DNA from: Haplomitrium mnioides | Lineage: Eukaryota; Marchantiophyta; Haplomitriopsida; Calobryales | Direction: 5' to 3' | Assembly: GCA_049999725.1 (NCBI GenBank) | Contig: JBNGIS010008269.1 | Coordinates: 1 to 39,147 of the forward strand | DNA length: 39,147 nucleotides | Part shown: one piece after another, positions 20,649 to 31,594 of the stretch | Layout of the letters: each line of letters starts with the position of its first letter | How positions within the stretch are numbered: position 1 is the first letter of the stretch | Notes under the pieces: generated by a model | Databases searched by the model: none | What the model was told of the DNA's origin: nothing | The model's input: only the letters and a program-made list of their open reading frames with translations | Translations under genes and position numbers: made by a program

Positions 20649-21105
20649 ATGAATATACCAGAAACAAACATGATTCAGTGTACAAATTCTACACTTGCTC
20701 TTGATGACATCTATACTTGTATTATAAACAGTGGTAATACTCATACTATTTTAAAATGTAGGTCCTATTTTACTAAGCTTACGTCCTCACACCGAAAGGT
20801 GACCACTATTATAGGCAGCAATCAGATTGAAGAAGGAAATGGACCAGCAACTATCAGATTGCCACAAGAGACTGTCATACATATCAAATCAGCTATATAT
20901 GCTCCAAGTGCAACTAGAAACCTAATAACTTTTTGTGATATACGAGACAATGGGTATCACATACATACCAGCACTTGTAAAAATCAGGAAGTGTTGCATT
21001 TATTGAAGCACACTCTTGAAGGATCCGAAATAAAAGAAACACTTTTTCCATACCCTCTTAGTTTCTATATTACGCAAATAAAAAACTATTATACTCATGC
21101 AAAAG
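20649..21105 (+). pseudogene. pol: Protease of Ty1/copia element, active-site Asp replaced
   Basis: The copia protease normally has a W-x-x-DSGAT(N/S)H block. Here the matching text is CIINSGNTHTIL (about 20716-20751), so Asp has become Asn by one G-to-A change. Downstream SSHRKVTTIIGSNQIEEGNG and AIYAPSATRNLITFCDI match the rest of the domain. A frame change near 21105 separates it from the integrase. It would mature the Gag-Pol precursor and is inactive as it stands. Confidence 0.75.
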
Positions 21106-22100
21106 CAATCGATATACTACTTTATGGCATAATCGCTTAGGACATCCAAACACTACAATGTTTCTTAACATTTAGAAAGTGACCCGATTCATTCCTCAAA
21201 GCATTAAGCCATCTATGATTGACAGATCATGTATTCATTGTTCTCAAGGCAAGCTGGCCCTACGTCCAGCGATTTCCAAAACAATTGTGGAAATTCCAAA
21301 GTTCCTTAAGAGAATACACGCAGATGTTTGAGGTCCTATTGATCCACCTAGTGGACCCTTTCGGTATTTTTTGGTGATCATCTGCGCTTCTACAAAAGTC
21401 ACAAGTATCATTACTATCTACCCGTAATCTTGTCTTCCCGAGGATATTGGCACACATTTTGAAATTGAAGGCTCAATTTCTAGAAAGTCAAGTAAAAGTC
21501 CTATAAGTTGACAATGTAGTGGAGTTTACATCCAAAACTTTTGATGACTTTTGCACGACTATGGGTATTGATACCCAATACTCTATGGCACATGTCTATT
21601 TTCAAAATGGAATAGCCAAAAGACTTATATGCGACACTCAAATGATTGCTAAGCCTATGTTAATGCAGACCAATTTACCGGTTTCTGCATGGGGCCATGC
21701 AGTGCTACATGTTGCATCATTATTAAAATGTCGACCATTAGCTTTTAATTCATTATCACCTCACCAACTTGCCTATGGTCAGATGCCAGACTTATCCCAT
21801 TTGCGAGTTTTTGGTTGTCAAGTCTTAGTTCTATATATGGGACCGAAAAGAACTAAGATGGGACCTCAGAGGCAAAAGGCATTTATGTGGGATATGACTC
21901 ACCATCTATTATAAGCTATCTGGAACCATCCACAGCTGATGTATTTCAAGCTAGATTAGCTGATTGCCATTTCTATGAGGATATATTTCCATCTCTTTTT
22001 GAAGATAAAAATTCTTCTTTACCGAAAAAACTCCAATAGGAGAATATATCCACTATATGGATAGATCAAAGAACAAGGCAAGGTGAGGATGAGGTCGAGA
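21106..22100 (+). pseudogene. pol: Integrase of Ty1/copia element, catalytic Glu replaced
   Basis: The pre-integrase block LWHNRLGHPNTTMF and CIHCSQGK supply the HHCC zinc site (about 21120-21250). The core has RIHADV (Asp codon 21323-21325) and VDNVVEFTSKTFDDF (Asp codon 21510-21512). QNGIAKRLI follows, where the family has NGLAE: the Glu codon is AAA at 21618-21620. It continues with LPVSAWGHAVLH, SPHQLAYGQMPDLSHLRVFG and GPQRQKAFMW (up to 21914), then degrades. It would integrate the cDNA. Stops at about 21178 and 21331, plus frame changes, are present. Confidence 0.85.
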
Positions 22101-22111
22101 GACTTCTTCAC

Positions 22112-23714
22112 TTGGCTAAAATAGTCAAACAATTGCCAGATTCTTTTAATGAAATTGCAAAGGTAACTAGGTCACAAATTCCTGCGGTGAATATTCCTGC
22201 AAGAATTCAGGATATTTCAAAACCAGCAATTGACCAAGTACCAAGGAAAAAGAGAGGACGCCCTCTTGGCTCAAAAGATTCTCAAACTAGGCAAAATGTT
22301 TTGACTAAGAGAACTACATTCTCAACTGATGTCATGAAAGCATCTTCGTCTACACCATTACTATCTCGGCCGACTATTTTCTTATTAGAATACCTTGATA
22401 ATCAAGAGATCTTGATCCACTATATGGATACAGGGGTTATATGGCAAAGAGAGTGTGTAGATGTTGATGACCATTTTGCATTCCTTGTTTCACAGACTAT
22501 ATCCGATACACCACTTGATCCCAGATTTGTCAAACAAGCTATGGACAGTTCTGAGTGGATAGAGTGGAAAAAGGCAATGGATTCAGAACTTGATTCCATG
22601 ATACAGAGGAAGGTATTTGGACCTTTAGTCCATATTCCCTCTTATGCTATTTTAATCGGATATAGGTGGATCTTTGTAAGAAGCAAAATGAAAAAGGTGA
22701 AATTGTCAGATATAAGGTACGCCTTGTAGCCAAAGGCTATACACAAGTACCTGGGAGAGACTACGATCTCACATTTGCCCTAGTTATGGATGTTATCACA
22801 TACCGGTTCCTAATAAGCTTTTCTCTAGGACATGAGCTCATTACACATCATATGGATGTTGTGACAACATACCTATATGGGCTTCTAGGTACTCAGATCT
22901 ACATGAAGGCTCCCCCATAGCTTATTGCAAGGAATATCTATCATATTCAAGGGGAGAATGCCACTAAGAGTAAACCATTTAGCGACCCATCTACCTCTTC
23001 ACCATCGACCATCATTACATCTAGTGGTGGTAGTATTGGGTTAGGACCTATAGTCCATGAGATGCACTCTATGGAGAAAAGACCTATTGTCCCCCTTATG
23101 CATCAATTCATACCTCTGGCCAAGGGTGGATATGCAATCCAGATCCTTCGATCTATTTATGGACTAAAATAGAGTGGTCAAATATGGTATTATAGATTTT
23201 ATGAGGAGATGATTGCCATAGGTTTTCACTTTGATGACATTGCACCAAGTTTATTCATCAAGAATGTCGACAAAGAATTTATAATTTCGTATTATATGTT
23301 GATGATATAAACCTTTTTGGTCACCAATCCTTACTTGAGCAAACTATTTCTATGCTTAAGAAGACTTCTGATATGAAGGATATTAGTAAGACCAAGTATT
23401 GCTTAGGATTACAATTTGAGTATCTCGATGATGGCATATTGATGCATCAGAGTACTTATACTAAGAAAATCCTTAAACAATTCAATATGGATAAATCTCA
23501 TCCAGCTACATCCCCTATGGAGATAAGATCACTAGATAGAGACAAAGATATTTTCCGAAAACAGAAAGATATAGAGCTAATCCTTGGATCTGAGATACCA
23601 TATCTCTCCGCTATAGGAGCTCTTATGTATCTTGCTAATCAAACACGCCTTGATATTTCATTTGCCATGAACTTGCTTGCAAGATATAGTTCACAACCTA
23701 CTATCAGGCATTAG
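22112..23714 (+). pseudogene. pol: Reverse transcriptase of Ty1/copia element with an unusual insertion
   Basis: An AT-hook-like KKRGRPLGSKDSQ (about 22245) leads to the RT start W-x-x-AMDSELDSMI and IGYRWIFVRSK. After a frame change near 22670 come GEIVRYKVRLVAKGYTQVPG, MDVVTTYLYGLLGTQIYMK, then a stop. A segment of about 60-70 codons (22921-23110) without a counterpart in ordinary copia RTs precedes AIQILRSIYGLK (23160). The catalytic LYVDDINLFG is intact at 23292-23321, with YVDD at 23295-23306. SKTKYCLGLQFEYLDDGILM, PYLSAIGALMYLANQTRLDI and LLARYSSQPT complete the domain. Confidence 0.85.
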
Positions 23715-24283
23715 AATGGTATCAAGCATATTTTTAGATACTTACAAGGCATAATTGACATGGGACTCTTTTTCCCAACTAATACTAATCAAATACTTAT
23801 CGGCTATGCAGATGCGGGATACTTGTCAAATCTTGATGATGCTAAATCCCAAACCGATTATGTATTCCTATATGGCTCTACATCTATATCACGGAAAAGT
23901 ACAAAGTAGACTTTGACTTGTACATCCTCAAACCATGAAGAGATCATTGCTCTGTATGAAGCTAGTAAGGAGTGCATATACCTATGAAGAATGCTTGATC
24001 ATGTTTATTTACATTGTGGTTTGCCTTGTATATCTGACCCTACTGTTATTTTTGAAGATAACTTGGCATGTGTATAGTAGATCTCATAGGGATTTATTAA
24101 AAGAGACCGCATAAAACACATCGCTCCAAAGTTTTTCTTCACTCATGAGCAACTTGATGATACTATTTTTGTGCAGGTTATCTTCAGTAAGGAGAATATT
24201 TCCGATATATTTACTAAGGCTTTACCTCCGGCACTACATCAACATTTTTGTCATCTACTTGGTTTACGGAGATTATCGACTTT
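23715..24283 (+). pseudogene. pol: RNase H of Ty1/copia element
   Basis: IGYADAGYLSNLDDAKSQT (first catalytic Asp), SISRKSTK, a stop, then SSNHEEIIALYEASKE. After more stops comes IFEDNLACV, FIKRDRIKHIAPKFFFTHEQ and ISDIFTKALPPALHQHF, ending LRRLSTL near 24283, which is the standard copia C-terminus. It would degrade the RNA strand in cDNA synthesis. About 380 bases of untranslated sequence follow before the polypurine tract. Confidence 0.85.
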
Positions 24284-24652
24284 ATTGTCATGACTTCATC
24301 GACTATTCTTTTATTATCTTGTTGGCATCATTATTTTTATCTCTGATATATCTTTATATTCTATTTTTTGCTCATGTTATCTTTTTCTAAGTATCATATG
24401 ATCATTATTTTCAAATTAACTATTTGGCTTATAACCGATTTTCTTATCATTACTTCTCTTTTGGTCACTATATGACTTCTATATCCATCTATAAATGGTG
24501 GTTGTACTCTTTCCCTCGTTGGCGTATGAGAGGGTTTTAATGAGGCAACACTTTTATATTTCATATGGATTTCTTTTGGAGTGCTGGTGGTAGTCTGTCA
24601 TAGGTTTCATACCTATCTTACGTGTGGTTACAACATTTCCCATGTTATAACC

Positions 24653-24661
24653 AAGGGGGAG
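24653..24661 (+). promoter_or_regulatory. Polypurine tract of Ty1/copia element
   Basis: AAGGGGGAG directly before the 3' LTR start TATTATAATACATG. Confidence 0.8.
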
Positions 24662-24756
24662 TATTATAATACATGTAGTAAGATGATTAGGCTAATATAA
24701 TAGTAGTCCTTAACCTATGATTAGATTATATGATTAGGATTAGAGTTAGTGCTAAT
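24662..24756 (+). repeat. 3' LTR of Ty1/copia element, cut by assembly gap
   Basis: Matches 16459-16553 with a few differences (for example GGCTAATATAATAGTAG against GTCTAATATAGCATTAG). The remaining 180 or so bases are hidden in the gap. Confidence 0.85.
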
Positions 24757-25156
24757 NNNNNNNNNNNNNNNNNNNNNNNNNNNNNNNNNNNNNNNNNNNN
24801 NNNNNNNNNNNNNNNNNNNNNNNNNNNNNNNNNNNNNNNNNNNNNNNNNNNNNNNNNNNNNNNNNNNNNNNNNNNNNNNNNNNNNNNNNNNNNNNNNNNN
24901 NNNNNNNNNNNNNNNNNNNNNNNNNNNNNNNNNNNNNNNNNNNNNNNNNNNNNNNNNNNNNNNNNNNNNNNNNNNNNNNNNNNNNNNNNNNNNNNNNNNN
25001 NNNNNNNNNNNNNNNNNNNNNNNNNNNNNNNNNNNNNNNNNNNNNNNNNNNNNNNNNNNNNNNNNNNNNNNNNNNNNNNNNNNNNNNNNNNNNNNNNNNN
25101 NNNNNNNNNNNNNNNNNNNNNNNNNNNNNNNNNNNNNNNNNNNNNNNNNNNNNNNN
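24757..25156. other. Assembly gap (400 N)
   Basis: It should hide the rest of the copia 3' LTR, its target duplication and the inner left arm of transposon copy A. By comparison with copy B (27420-28812) the true length is probably 1.5 kb or more. Confidence 0.95.
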
Positions 25157-26760
25157 CTAGAGTGGTTTTTCTCAATTGGTTTTTTTTGGTAAGAAAAAAA
25201 TCAAAAGACAGAATTGTGATTTGTGTCACATCAAGTACATCAATATATAGCTTGGATTTTTGTTTCCTTTTTGTTGTTGGTATTTTTTCTAGGAAGTATT
25301 GTCCAAAAAGTGCATCCTCAGCTTGAAAAGCAAACCATTGAACACGTACTCATTTTGGATTTGGGGGATCTTCCTCATCAAATGACAAAACTTTGAGAAC
25401 TTTGGCAGCCCAAAATAGTCTGCTCTTTGGATCCAAAGATGCAACAACACAAATAAACATTCTAGCTTTCATCTCATGTAGATTGCCAAATTTATGCCCA
25501 TATTGAGTGTTGTACGAAAGAGTCCCTTCTCGCAACCTAGGTGCTCCATCATAGATTTCTCGACGTGTAGAAAGTATTTGTTGTACTGGAGTGTCTTTTT
25601 TTTTGTTGAGCATCAAGTTGAGAACCTAGACAAACATTTTGAGAATCATTACAAGTGCTTGACGATTGTGAAGGTGGAAAGTTAAATTCTGCTTCGAGTC
25701 CTCATCTTTTTTTTTCAAGGATGTAGGCCACAATCTCTTGTTGGGCAAGAAAAAAGTCATTCCACCATTGAATATCAAAATTTGTAAAGAACTTATAGCA
25801 GTTCTCACTTATGTTGTCCCTTATTGAAAATACCACTTTCTCGACATCAACTTCTCTTTCTTCCTTTCGAGATCGTTTGACTTCAGAATTTTTCTTGAGA
25901 GGAATCAACATTAAACTCAAAATTTCTCTGTCCACTTCAAGTAGACACTTGAGTTGACAAATACCATCTGTAGGTAACCAAAATTCATCTGTTGAAAATT
26001 GTTTGATCCAAATCTTTGCCTTGGAATCATTTAACTAGAACTTGAATTGTTGATTGAAGGTAATATCATGTATTCTTTGAACCATAAAGGGACATTGCTG
26101 CAGAAACATTTTGAAATCCCAAGTTTTTGACAAAAGAGTCACATGAGGTTTAGGATTATAGGATAATTGAAGTACCTCGTTAAGACTCGTAATCGTGAAA
26201 GATTTCACATGTTACAAACGTTTCAAGAATCGACCAAACATATGATTGATTTGATCATAAGTATGGCCAACCATGAGAAACCCCAAATTGATTTTTCAAA
26301 AATACATTCTTAGCAATAAAGAGACTAAGATATCAAAATAAGATAGAATTCTTATTCTCTCATGTTGTGTTGTCCAATAAAAGATATATAGTTAGAGGAA
26401 ATGGTCCTTCAAAGTCATATAATATTTTGTTGAGCATAGTAACTGTCAAATTAGAATCAATTCTCAAGTTTCCGTACGTTAAGAAGACCCTCGAAGAAAT
26501 AACATGATTGAATATTAAGGCACCAACAACATCTACACCTACCAAAAAATCTTTACCAATGTTTTTTGGTGGTGAAGGCCAGTGTGGAATAGTAATTTTC
26601 TTCTGGTCTATTCTATCAATAACAATTCCCAAGTATTTTTGACCATCGGCATAACAGTTTCTTTGAGGGTTTGCAAGTTTTGTTCTTTTTTTCATTTGTT
26701 GGTCACGATGAAGAAATAGTTGCCGATTATATTTGAGTGCATCATCACAAAGCACGAAGG
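25157..26760 (-). pseudogene. DDE-like (DUF7869-like) putative transposase, C-terminal half, copy A
   Basis: On the minus strand from 26755: LKYNRQLFLHRDQQMKKRTK, then YLGIVIDRIDQKKITIPHWP (Asp codons 26615-26617 and 26606-26608). Next come FLVGVDVVGALIF, NLRIDSNLTVTMLNKIL and YLLLDNTT followed by a stop and ENKN (Asp codon 26372-26374). FLMVGHTYDQINHMF lies at about 26233-26279. This D...LDN..ENKN...VGHTHxxID pattern is that of an RNase H-fold, DUF7869-type family found in plants and animals. A C-terminal part has VEKVVFSIRDNISENCYKFF and FICVVASLDPKSRLFWAAKV (possibly a chromo/BAH-like fold). Several frame breaks occur. The matching N-terminal exons lie beyond copy B at 35617-37160. A transposase role is inferred from its place in a TIR element. 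Confidence 0.65.
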
Positions 26761-27129
26761 ATATAAAAGTAGTTTAGTAAAATATATGTCAATACTTGAA
26801 GTTTTAAAACACAACCTCAAGTGCTAAAATCATTCAAGTTATAGGACTTGCAAACAAAAAAAAACGATTCTTTCTATTGTTTTTTCTAACAAAGGCTCTT
26901 GATTTAAAGCAACAAAAACAAAACTCGGTACAAGGCTAAGGTCACCACCAAGAATCATATTCATTTTCTCGCTTTATTTGATTGTAGACAAGGTTAAGAT
27001 TAAAACTTAAAACAACAGACCCTATCCGAGCATAGACTCTCTTCTCACAACTCAAGTTGCTAAGAACTATTCGACTCAAATCTTGTTTGTTGAACAACTT
27101 AACAAAAGAATATCTTTAGGCTCTAAGAT
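26761..27129. other. Intron-like or noncoding segment of copy A
   Basis: Homologous to 30421-31060 of copy B (shared GGCTCTTGATTTAAAG-like, TTCATTTTCTCGCTTTATT, CTTCTCACAACTCAA). It has one decayed palindrome near 27020. It ends at ...CTCTAAGAT, where copy B starts. In copy A it would separate the N- and C-terminal transposase exons, so it is probably an intron. Confidence 0.5.
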
Positions 27130-27155
27130 CAGCTGCTACTTTGAACCAAAAATAG
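27130..27155 (+). repeat. Terminal repeat (left end) of transposon copy B
   Basis: CAGCTGCTACTTTGAACCAA then AAATAG. Left neighbour bases CTCTAAGAT may hold the target duplication, whose partner is lost in the gap at 35517. Confidence 0.75.
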
Positions 27156-28015
27156 GCTACTAAAAAAAAGATTTCTTTTTTTTGGGAAAATTTGTGAATT
27201 CAAAAACATAAAAAACGAGGTTATTTAAAAAAACAAAAAGTACATGAGTTTTTTGGATGTGTTTTTGGTTGTTTCAACAAGCATGATAGAGCAAGAGTCA
27301 ATTTTGTTATGCAAAATCAATCAATATTATTAGTTTTTATGAAAATATTGGAAAACTCGAATTTGATGAAAAGCATAAAAATTATAGTATGTTTTCACCA
27401 AAAAATTGCATTTATCATTGAATACAATTCTAAGCCCAAAAGTTGAAATACACATCACAAGAAACTATTTTGAAATATGTTTGATTGCACAAACTCTAGA
27501 CACACGTAGACATGGTGTTTTTTCAAAAAAAAATTATTGGAAAAAAATTACAAAACATAAAGAAAAAGCCCAATGGGACTAGAAGTCAAGAGAATGAGTT
27601 TGCAATAGTAAACACTAAAATGAAGAAAACGAAACATTGCATGGATTTAGGAGCTTTAATTTAAATGTCAAGAAAGAATGAAGCTTTCACTTGTAGTTAG
27701 AAATCCATGCAATCAAAAGTTAACGTGGGCTTTCAAAAAGGTTTTAGCATTTAAAAATATTTCATAATTCAACAAAGCATATACACAAACATATCACAGT
27801 TCAGAATCAAAAAGGCAGTAGCTAAAGAGATTGAGTTAAGATTGTAAACAAGAAACATCTCCAAGTTTTAGACTTGATTCAACCAAACAAAGGTCTCAAG
27901 ATCTACAAAAGAGTTTAAGACTTGTGTACAAACAAAGTTTGTAATCCATAGTCTTTGTATGAAGAAGCTTAAGGGTTGTACATGAGAAGTAGAACTTGTG
28001 GAAGGCTTGGAATTC
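27156..28015 (+). repeat. Left subterminal arm of copy B
   Basis: Noncoding, AT-rich. It is homologous to copy F (15528-16133) and copy A (16160-16458). Nothing coding is seen. Confidence 0.7.
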
Positions 28016-28275
28016 CACCCCAAAGTCTATGCACGCATAGGAATCCAAGCTCAACATGTGAACACTCTGCCCCAAAGTCTATGCGCGCATAGAAATCCAA
28101 GCTCAACATGTGAACACTCCACCCCAAAGTCTTTGCACGCTTAGGAATCCAAGCTCAATATGTGAACACTCCACCCCAAAGTCTATGTGTGCATAGGAAT
28201 CTAAACTCACCATCTGAACACTCCACCCCAAAGTCTATGCGCACATAGGAATTTAAGCTCACCATCTGAACATTC
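28016..28275 (+). repeat. 52-bp tandem array with central palindrome (5 units)
   Basis: Five units, each with CCCCAAAGTCTATGCGCGCA-type sequence, then TAGGAATCCAAGCTCA and AACACTC. The core GTCTATGCRCGCATAGG is a dyad. Units differ mainly at CG steps (GCGCGC, GCACGC, GTGTGC, GCGCAC), as expected from CpG decay. One more core (ATACGCGCATAGG) lies near 28356. Confidence 0.85.
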
Positions 28276-28693
28276 CACAACAAAGACTAACCAGAACCTA
28301 AGTTTTAGGTTTTGTAGAAGAGCTTTTATATGTTGTACGTTTCGCTTGCAAATTAAAATCTATACGCGCATAGGGTTCACACTTCTACAACCGAGGATAC
28401 AAACTGTAAACAGTCTATTTTTTGCAACAAATTCTACGTACGTAAAATATTTTAATTTCTAATTTGGAATCTAAAAGTAAAAATAGGAAAGCTCTTTATT
28501 TGAGTTAAACACCGCTAAATGTTTTAAGTTTTATATCAAAGTCTTAACAAGAAAAAAAATTAGTCAATTTGGTGAGATGCTTTCGTGAGATAATAACCTT
28601 AAACTCTTTTAGAAAACAATAAAGTTGAAAACAAAATACTTACATTTTGGAGGGGAAAATTTTTTACAAAGCAAAAAAATATTAACTTTAGAT
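28276..28693. other. Noncoding 3' flank of the copy B transposase gene
   Basis: AT-rich with no gene seen. It contains one palindrome core near 28356-28372 and CTACGTACGTAAAA near 28432. It would be the downstream region of the minus-strand transposase gene. Confidence 0.5.
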
Positions 28694-30420
28694 TTAAGTT
28701 TGATTTAAAGAGAAAACATTTAACTTAGAATGATTTATAGTCAAAGCTGGTAGAAAAAGCTCGGGATTGAGGGCTTTTTGTCTTTCGTACTCAAATAGAT
28801 TTGCTTTAATGGTAGCTAGAGTAATTTTCATCAATTTGTTTTTTTCAGTAAGAAGAAAATCAAAAGACAGAATCGTGATTAGTGTCACATCAAGTACATC
28901 AATATATAACTTGGATTTGCATTTCCCTTTTTTTTTGCTGCTATTTGTTTTAGGAAGTATTGTCCAAAAAATGCATCTTTAGCCAAACAAGCAAACCGAC
29001 AAACGCGTACTCGTTTCAGGTTTGGAGGATCTTCCTCATCAAATGACAAAACTTTGAGAACTTTGGCAACCCAAAATAGTCTGCCATTTGGATCTTGAGA
29101 TGCAACAACACAAATAAAAATTCTAGCTTTCAACTTATGTAGATTGTCGAATTTATGCCCGTATTGAGTATTGTGTGAAAGAGTCACTTCTTGCGGCCTA
29201 GGTGCTCCATCATAGATTGCTTGATGTGTAGAAAGTATTTGTTGTACTAGAGTATCTTCTTCTATCTATTGAGCATCAAGATGAGAATCTAGACAAACAT
29301 TTTGAGAATGATTACAAGTGTTTGACTGTTGTGAAGGTGGAAAGGCAAATTCTGCTTCGAGTCGTCATTTTTTTTTTCAAGAATGTAGGCTACAATCTCT
29401 TCTTAGGCAAGAAAAAAGTCATTCCACCATTGAATATAAAAATCTGTAAAGAACTTGTAGGAGTTCTCAATTATGTTGTCCTTTATTGAAAACACCACTT
29501 TGTCGGTATCCACTTCTCTTTTTTTCTTTCTAGATTGTTTGATTTTATAATATACCTTGAGAGGAATCAACAATAAACTCAAAATTTCTCTGTCCACTTC
29601 AAGTAGGCACTTGAGTTGACAAATACCATCTACAGGTAGCTAGAATTCATCTGTTGAAAACTGTTTGCTCCAAATCTTTGCTTTGGAATCATTTAATTGG
29701 AATTTGAATTGTTGATTAAAAGTAATATCATGTATCCTTTGAACTAGAGAGGGACGTTGTTGCAGAAACATTTTGAAATCCCAAGTTTCGAACAAAAGAG
29801 TCACATGAGGTTTAGGATTATAGGATAATTGAAGCGCCTTGCTAAAACTCGTAATTGTGAAAGTTTTGACACGTTTTTAATGTTTTGAGAATTGACTAAA
29901 CATTTAATCGATTTGATCATGAGTATGACCAACCATGAGAAATCCCACCTTGATTTTTTGAAAAACATTCTTGGCAATAAGTAGACTAAGATATCCAAAC
30001 ATGATAGAATTCTTATTCTCTCGTGTTGTGTTGTCCAACTAAAGTTGGAGGCAGTGGGTCTTCAAAGGCACATAATATTTTGTTGATCACAGTAACTATC
30101 AAATTGGAATCGCTTCTCAAGGTTTTGTACGTTAAGAAGACCCTCGAAGAAAGAATATGATTGAAATATTAAAGCACTAACAACATACACACCCACCAAA
30201 AAATCTTTATCAATGTGTTTTGATGGCGAAGGCCAATGTGGAATAGCAATTTTCTTCTTATCCATTCCATCAATGACAGCTCCCAAGTACTTTTGACCAT
30301 CAGCATAGCATTTTCTTCGATGGTTTGCAAGTTTTGATCTTTCTTTCATTTGTTGGTCACGATGAAGAAACAACTGCGATTATATTTGACTGCATCATCA
30401 CAAAGCACGCAGGTCATAAA
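28694..30420 (-). pseudogene. DDE-like (DUF7869-like) putative transposase, C-terminal half, copy B
   Basis: Clear paralogue of 25157-26760. From 30373 on the minus strand: FLHRDQQMKERSKLANHRRK, then YLGAVIDGMDKKKIAIPHWP (Asp codons 30269-30271 and 30260-30262). LQL, a stop, then LDNTTRENKNSIMF lies around 29995-30055, and VGFLMVGHTHDQID at about 29905-29950. Here the D/D/HxHD signature is better kept than in copy A. The tail has VDTDKVVFSIKDNIIENSYK, FICVVASQDPNGRLFWVAKV, SFDEEDPPNLKRVRV and TILSFDFLLTEKN, ending near 28694. An intron acceptor (GATGCAG) lies near 30398. Unlike copy A, no N-terminal exons are found upstream, so copy B seems deleted there. Stops and frame changes make it nonfunctional. 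Confidence 0.65.
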
Positions 30421-31184
30421 AGTAGTTCAGTAAAACATATGTCGATACTTGTAACTTCAAAACACAACTTAAGGTACCACAAACATTCAAGTCATTTTGA
30501 ACAAATGTTTGAATTTGTAGAAACGAAACACTTTGTAAGAGATTAAACATAAACTTTAGGCAATTTGAAAAAGGGAAAATCTGTTCCAAAAAGAAAAAAA
30601 CAAGATTGGCAAACAAAAGTTACCAGAACAAATCCTCTGAGCGTTTAGTTTGAGTAGAGACAACAACTTATCATATGCGCGCATAGGACGAATACAACAA
30701 CACCAATATCATGGCTTGTTGTGTTTGTTGTCGCGACAATTTTTAAGAGAAACAAGAACAAATCCTATGTACGCATAGGATTTGCGAACAACAAAAACAA
30801 TTCTTTCAAAAATTATTTTATAAGGGCTCTTCATTTAAAGGAACAAAAACAAAACTTGTTGCATGGCTAAGGCCACCACGAAGAATCAAATTCATTTTCT
30901 GGCTTTATTCAACTACAAACAAGGTTAAAATTGAAATATAAAACAACAAAGTCTATGCGAGCATAGACACTCTTCTCACAACTCAACTTGCTAAGAATTA
31001 TTCGACTCAAATCTTTTTTGCTAAATTACTTGACAAAAAAAATTCTTTTGGCTGTAAGTTGAGAAAATATAACATCTCTAGAACTAGGTTTTGAGTCTAG
31101 AAAAAAGAGGATGGATTAACCAAAGGTGTCAAAAGAGAAGAAAATCTTGATCAATATCTCGAAATCTTGATCAATATCTTGAAA
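30421..31184. promoter_or_regulatory. Divergent intergenic region with three palindromes, copy B
   Basis: Lies between the minus-strand transposase and the plus-strand ParB-methyltransferase gene. It holds TATGCGCGCATA (30674-30685), a dyad with arms AAATCCTATG/CATAGGATTT (30760-30783) and GTCTATGCGAGCATAGAC (30951-30968). It presumably contains both promoters and the remnant of a transposase intron. Such sites would suit self-regulation by an element protein, but that is inference. Confidence 0.5.
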
Positions 31185-31544
31185 ATGGCATCTCAAGGAA
31201 ATGTTTCCCGCCCTTCTCAACCAAAGCTATACAAGTATTCAGATGTTGTCAAAGCTCTAGATCCTTAAAATCTCAAGTGGAATTGGCTAGTTAATTATTG
31301 TTCTTTGAAAGACCCCGATCAACATCTTTACCTTTTTGTCGGTGAAGGTGAAAAATTCAATTTGGGTCTACTATTCCAAATCACCATGATCCGAGAAGGC
31401 AAGAAAGCCAACTTCAGGCTACTTGTGCAGTCTCAAGATTCAATTACCCTTTACAGTGCAAATTGCAAACGATTTTCTTTTTCTGAGATGAAGGAAAGGG
31501 ACATTTTTGTGAAGCATCTTCAGGCCGCAAAGGAAGATGGCAAG
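31185..31544 (+). pseudogene. ParB-methyltransferase gene, exon 1 (copy B)
   Basis: The ATG at 31185 opens MASQGNVSRPSQPKLYKYSD; one stop (TAA, about 31267) follows ALDP. It continues LNWxWLVNY-like text, SLKDPDQHLYLFVGEGEKFN, FQITMIREGKKANFRLLVQS, FSEMKERDIFVKHLQ and EDGK. It ends at a good donor (AAG/GTGAAT). The same exon in copy A (37608) starts with an equivalent ATG and has no stop there, which supports this start. Domain unknown; it probably precedes the ParB-like part as an N-terminal regulatory or DNA-binding region. The exon is 360 nt, ending in phase 0. Confidence 0.65.
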
Positions 31545-31594
31545 GTGAATTTTGAAAATCCTTTTTCTTTTGTTTCTTTTTTACTAAGTCGTAG

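Larger units (their letters stand above)
16459..24756 (+). mobile_element. Ty1/copia LTR retrotransposon, degenerate
   Basis: LTR at 16459-16732, primer site, an unusually long 2.9-kb leader, then gag, PR, IN, RT and RNase H in copia order, a polypurine tract, and a 3' LTR that runs into the gap at 24757. Several domains keep signature motifs, including an intact YVDD, but stops and frameshifts are frequent and the protease Asp and integrase Glu are replaced. It is inserted in the left arm of transposon copy A. With its hidden LTR end it would be about 8.5 kb, long for copia. Confidence 0.9.

Noticed and set aside
25157-26760. Host gene with tandem duplicate at 28694-30420
   Set aside because: Both copies lie in repeated TIR-bounded units with shared arms, so they are element copies rather than a host gene duplication.
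28016-28275. CRISPR-like repeat array
   Set aside because: The units are direct tandem copies without unique spacers, contain a dyad, and lie in the arm of a eukaryotic transposon; no cas genes.
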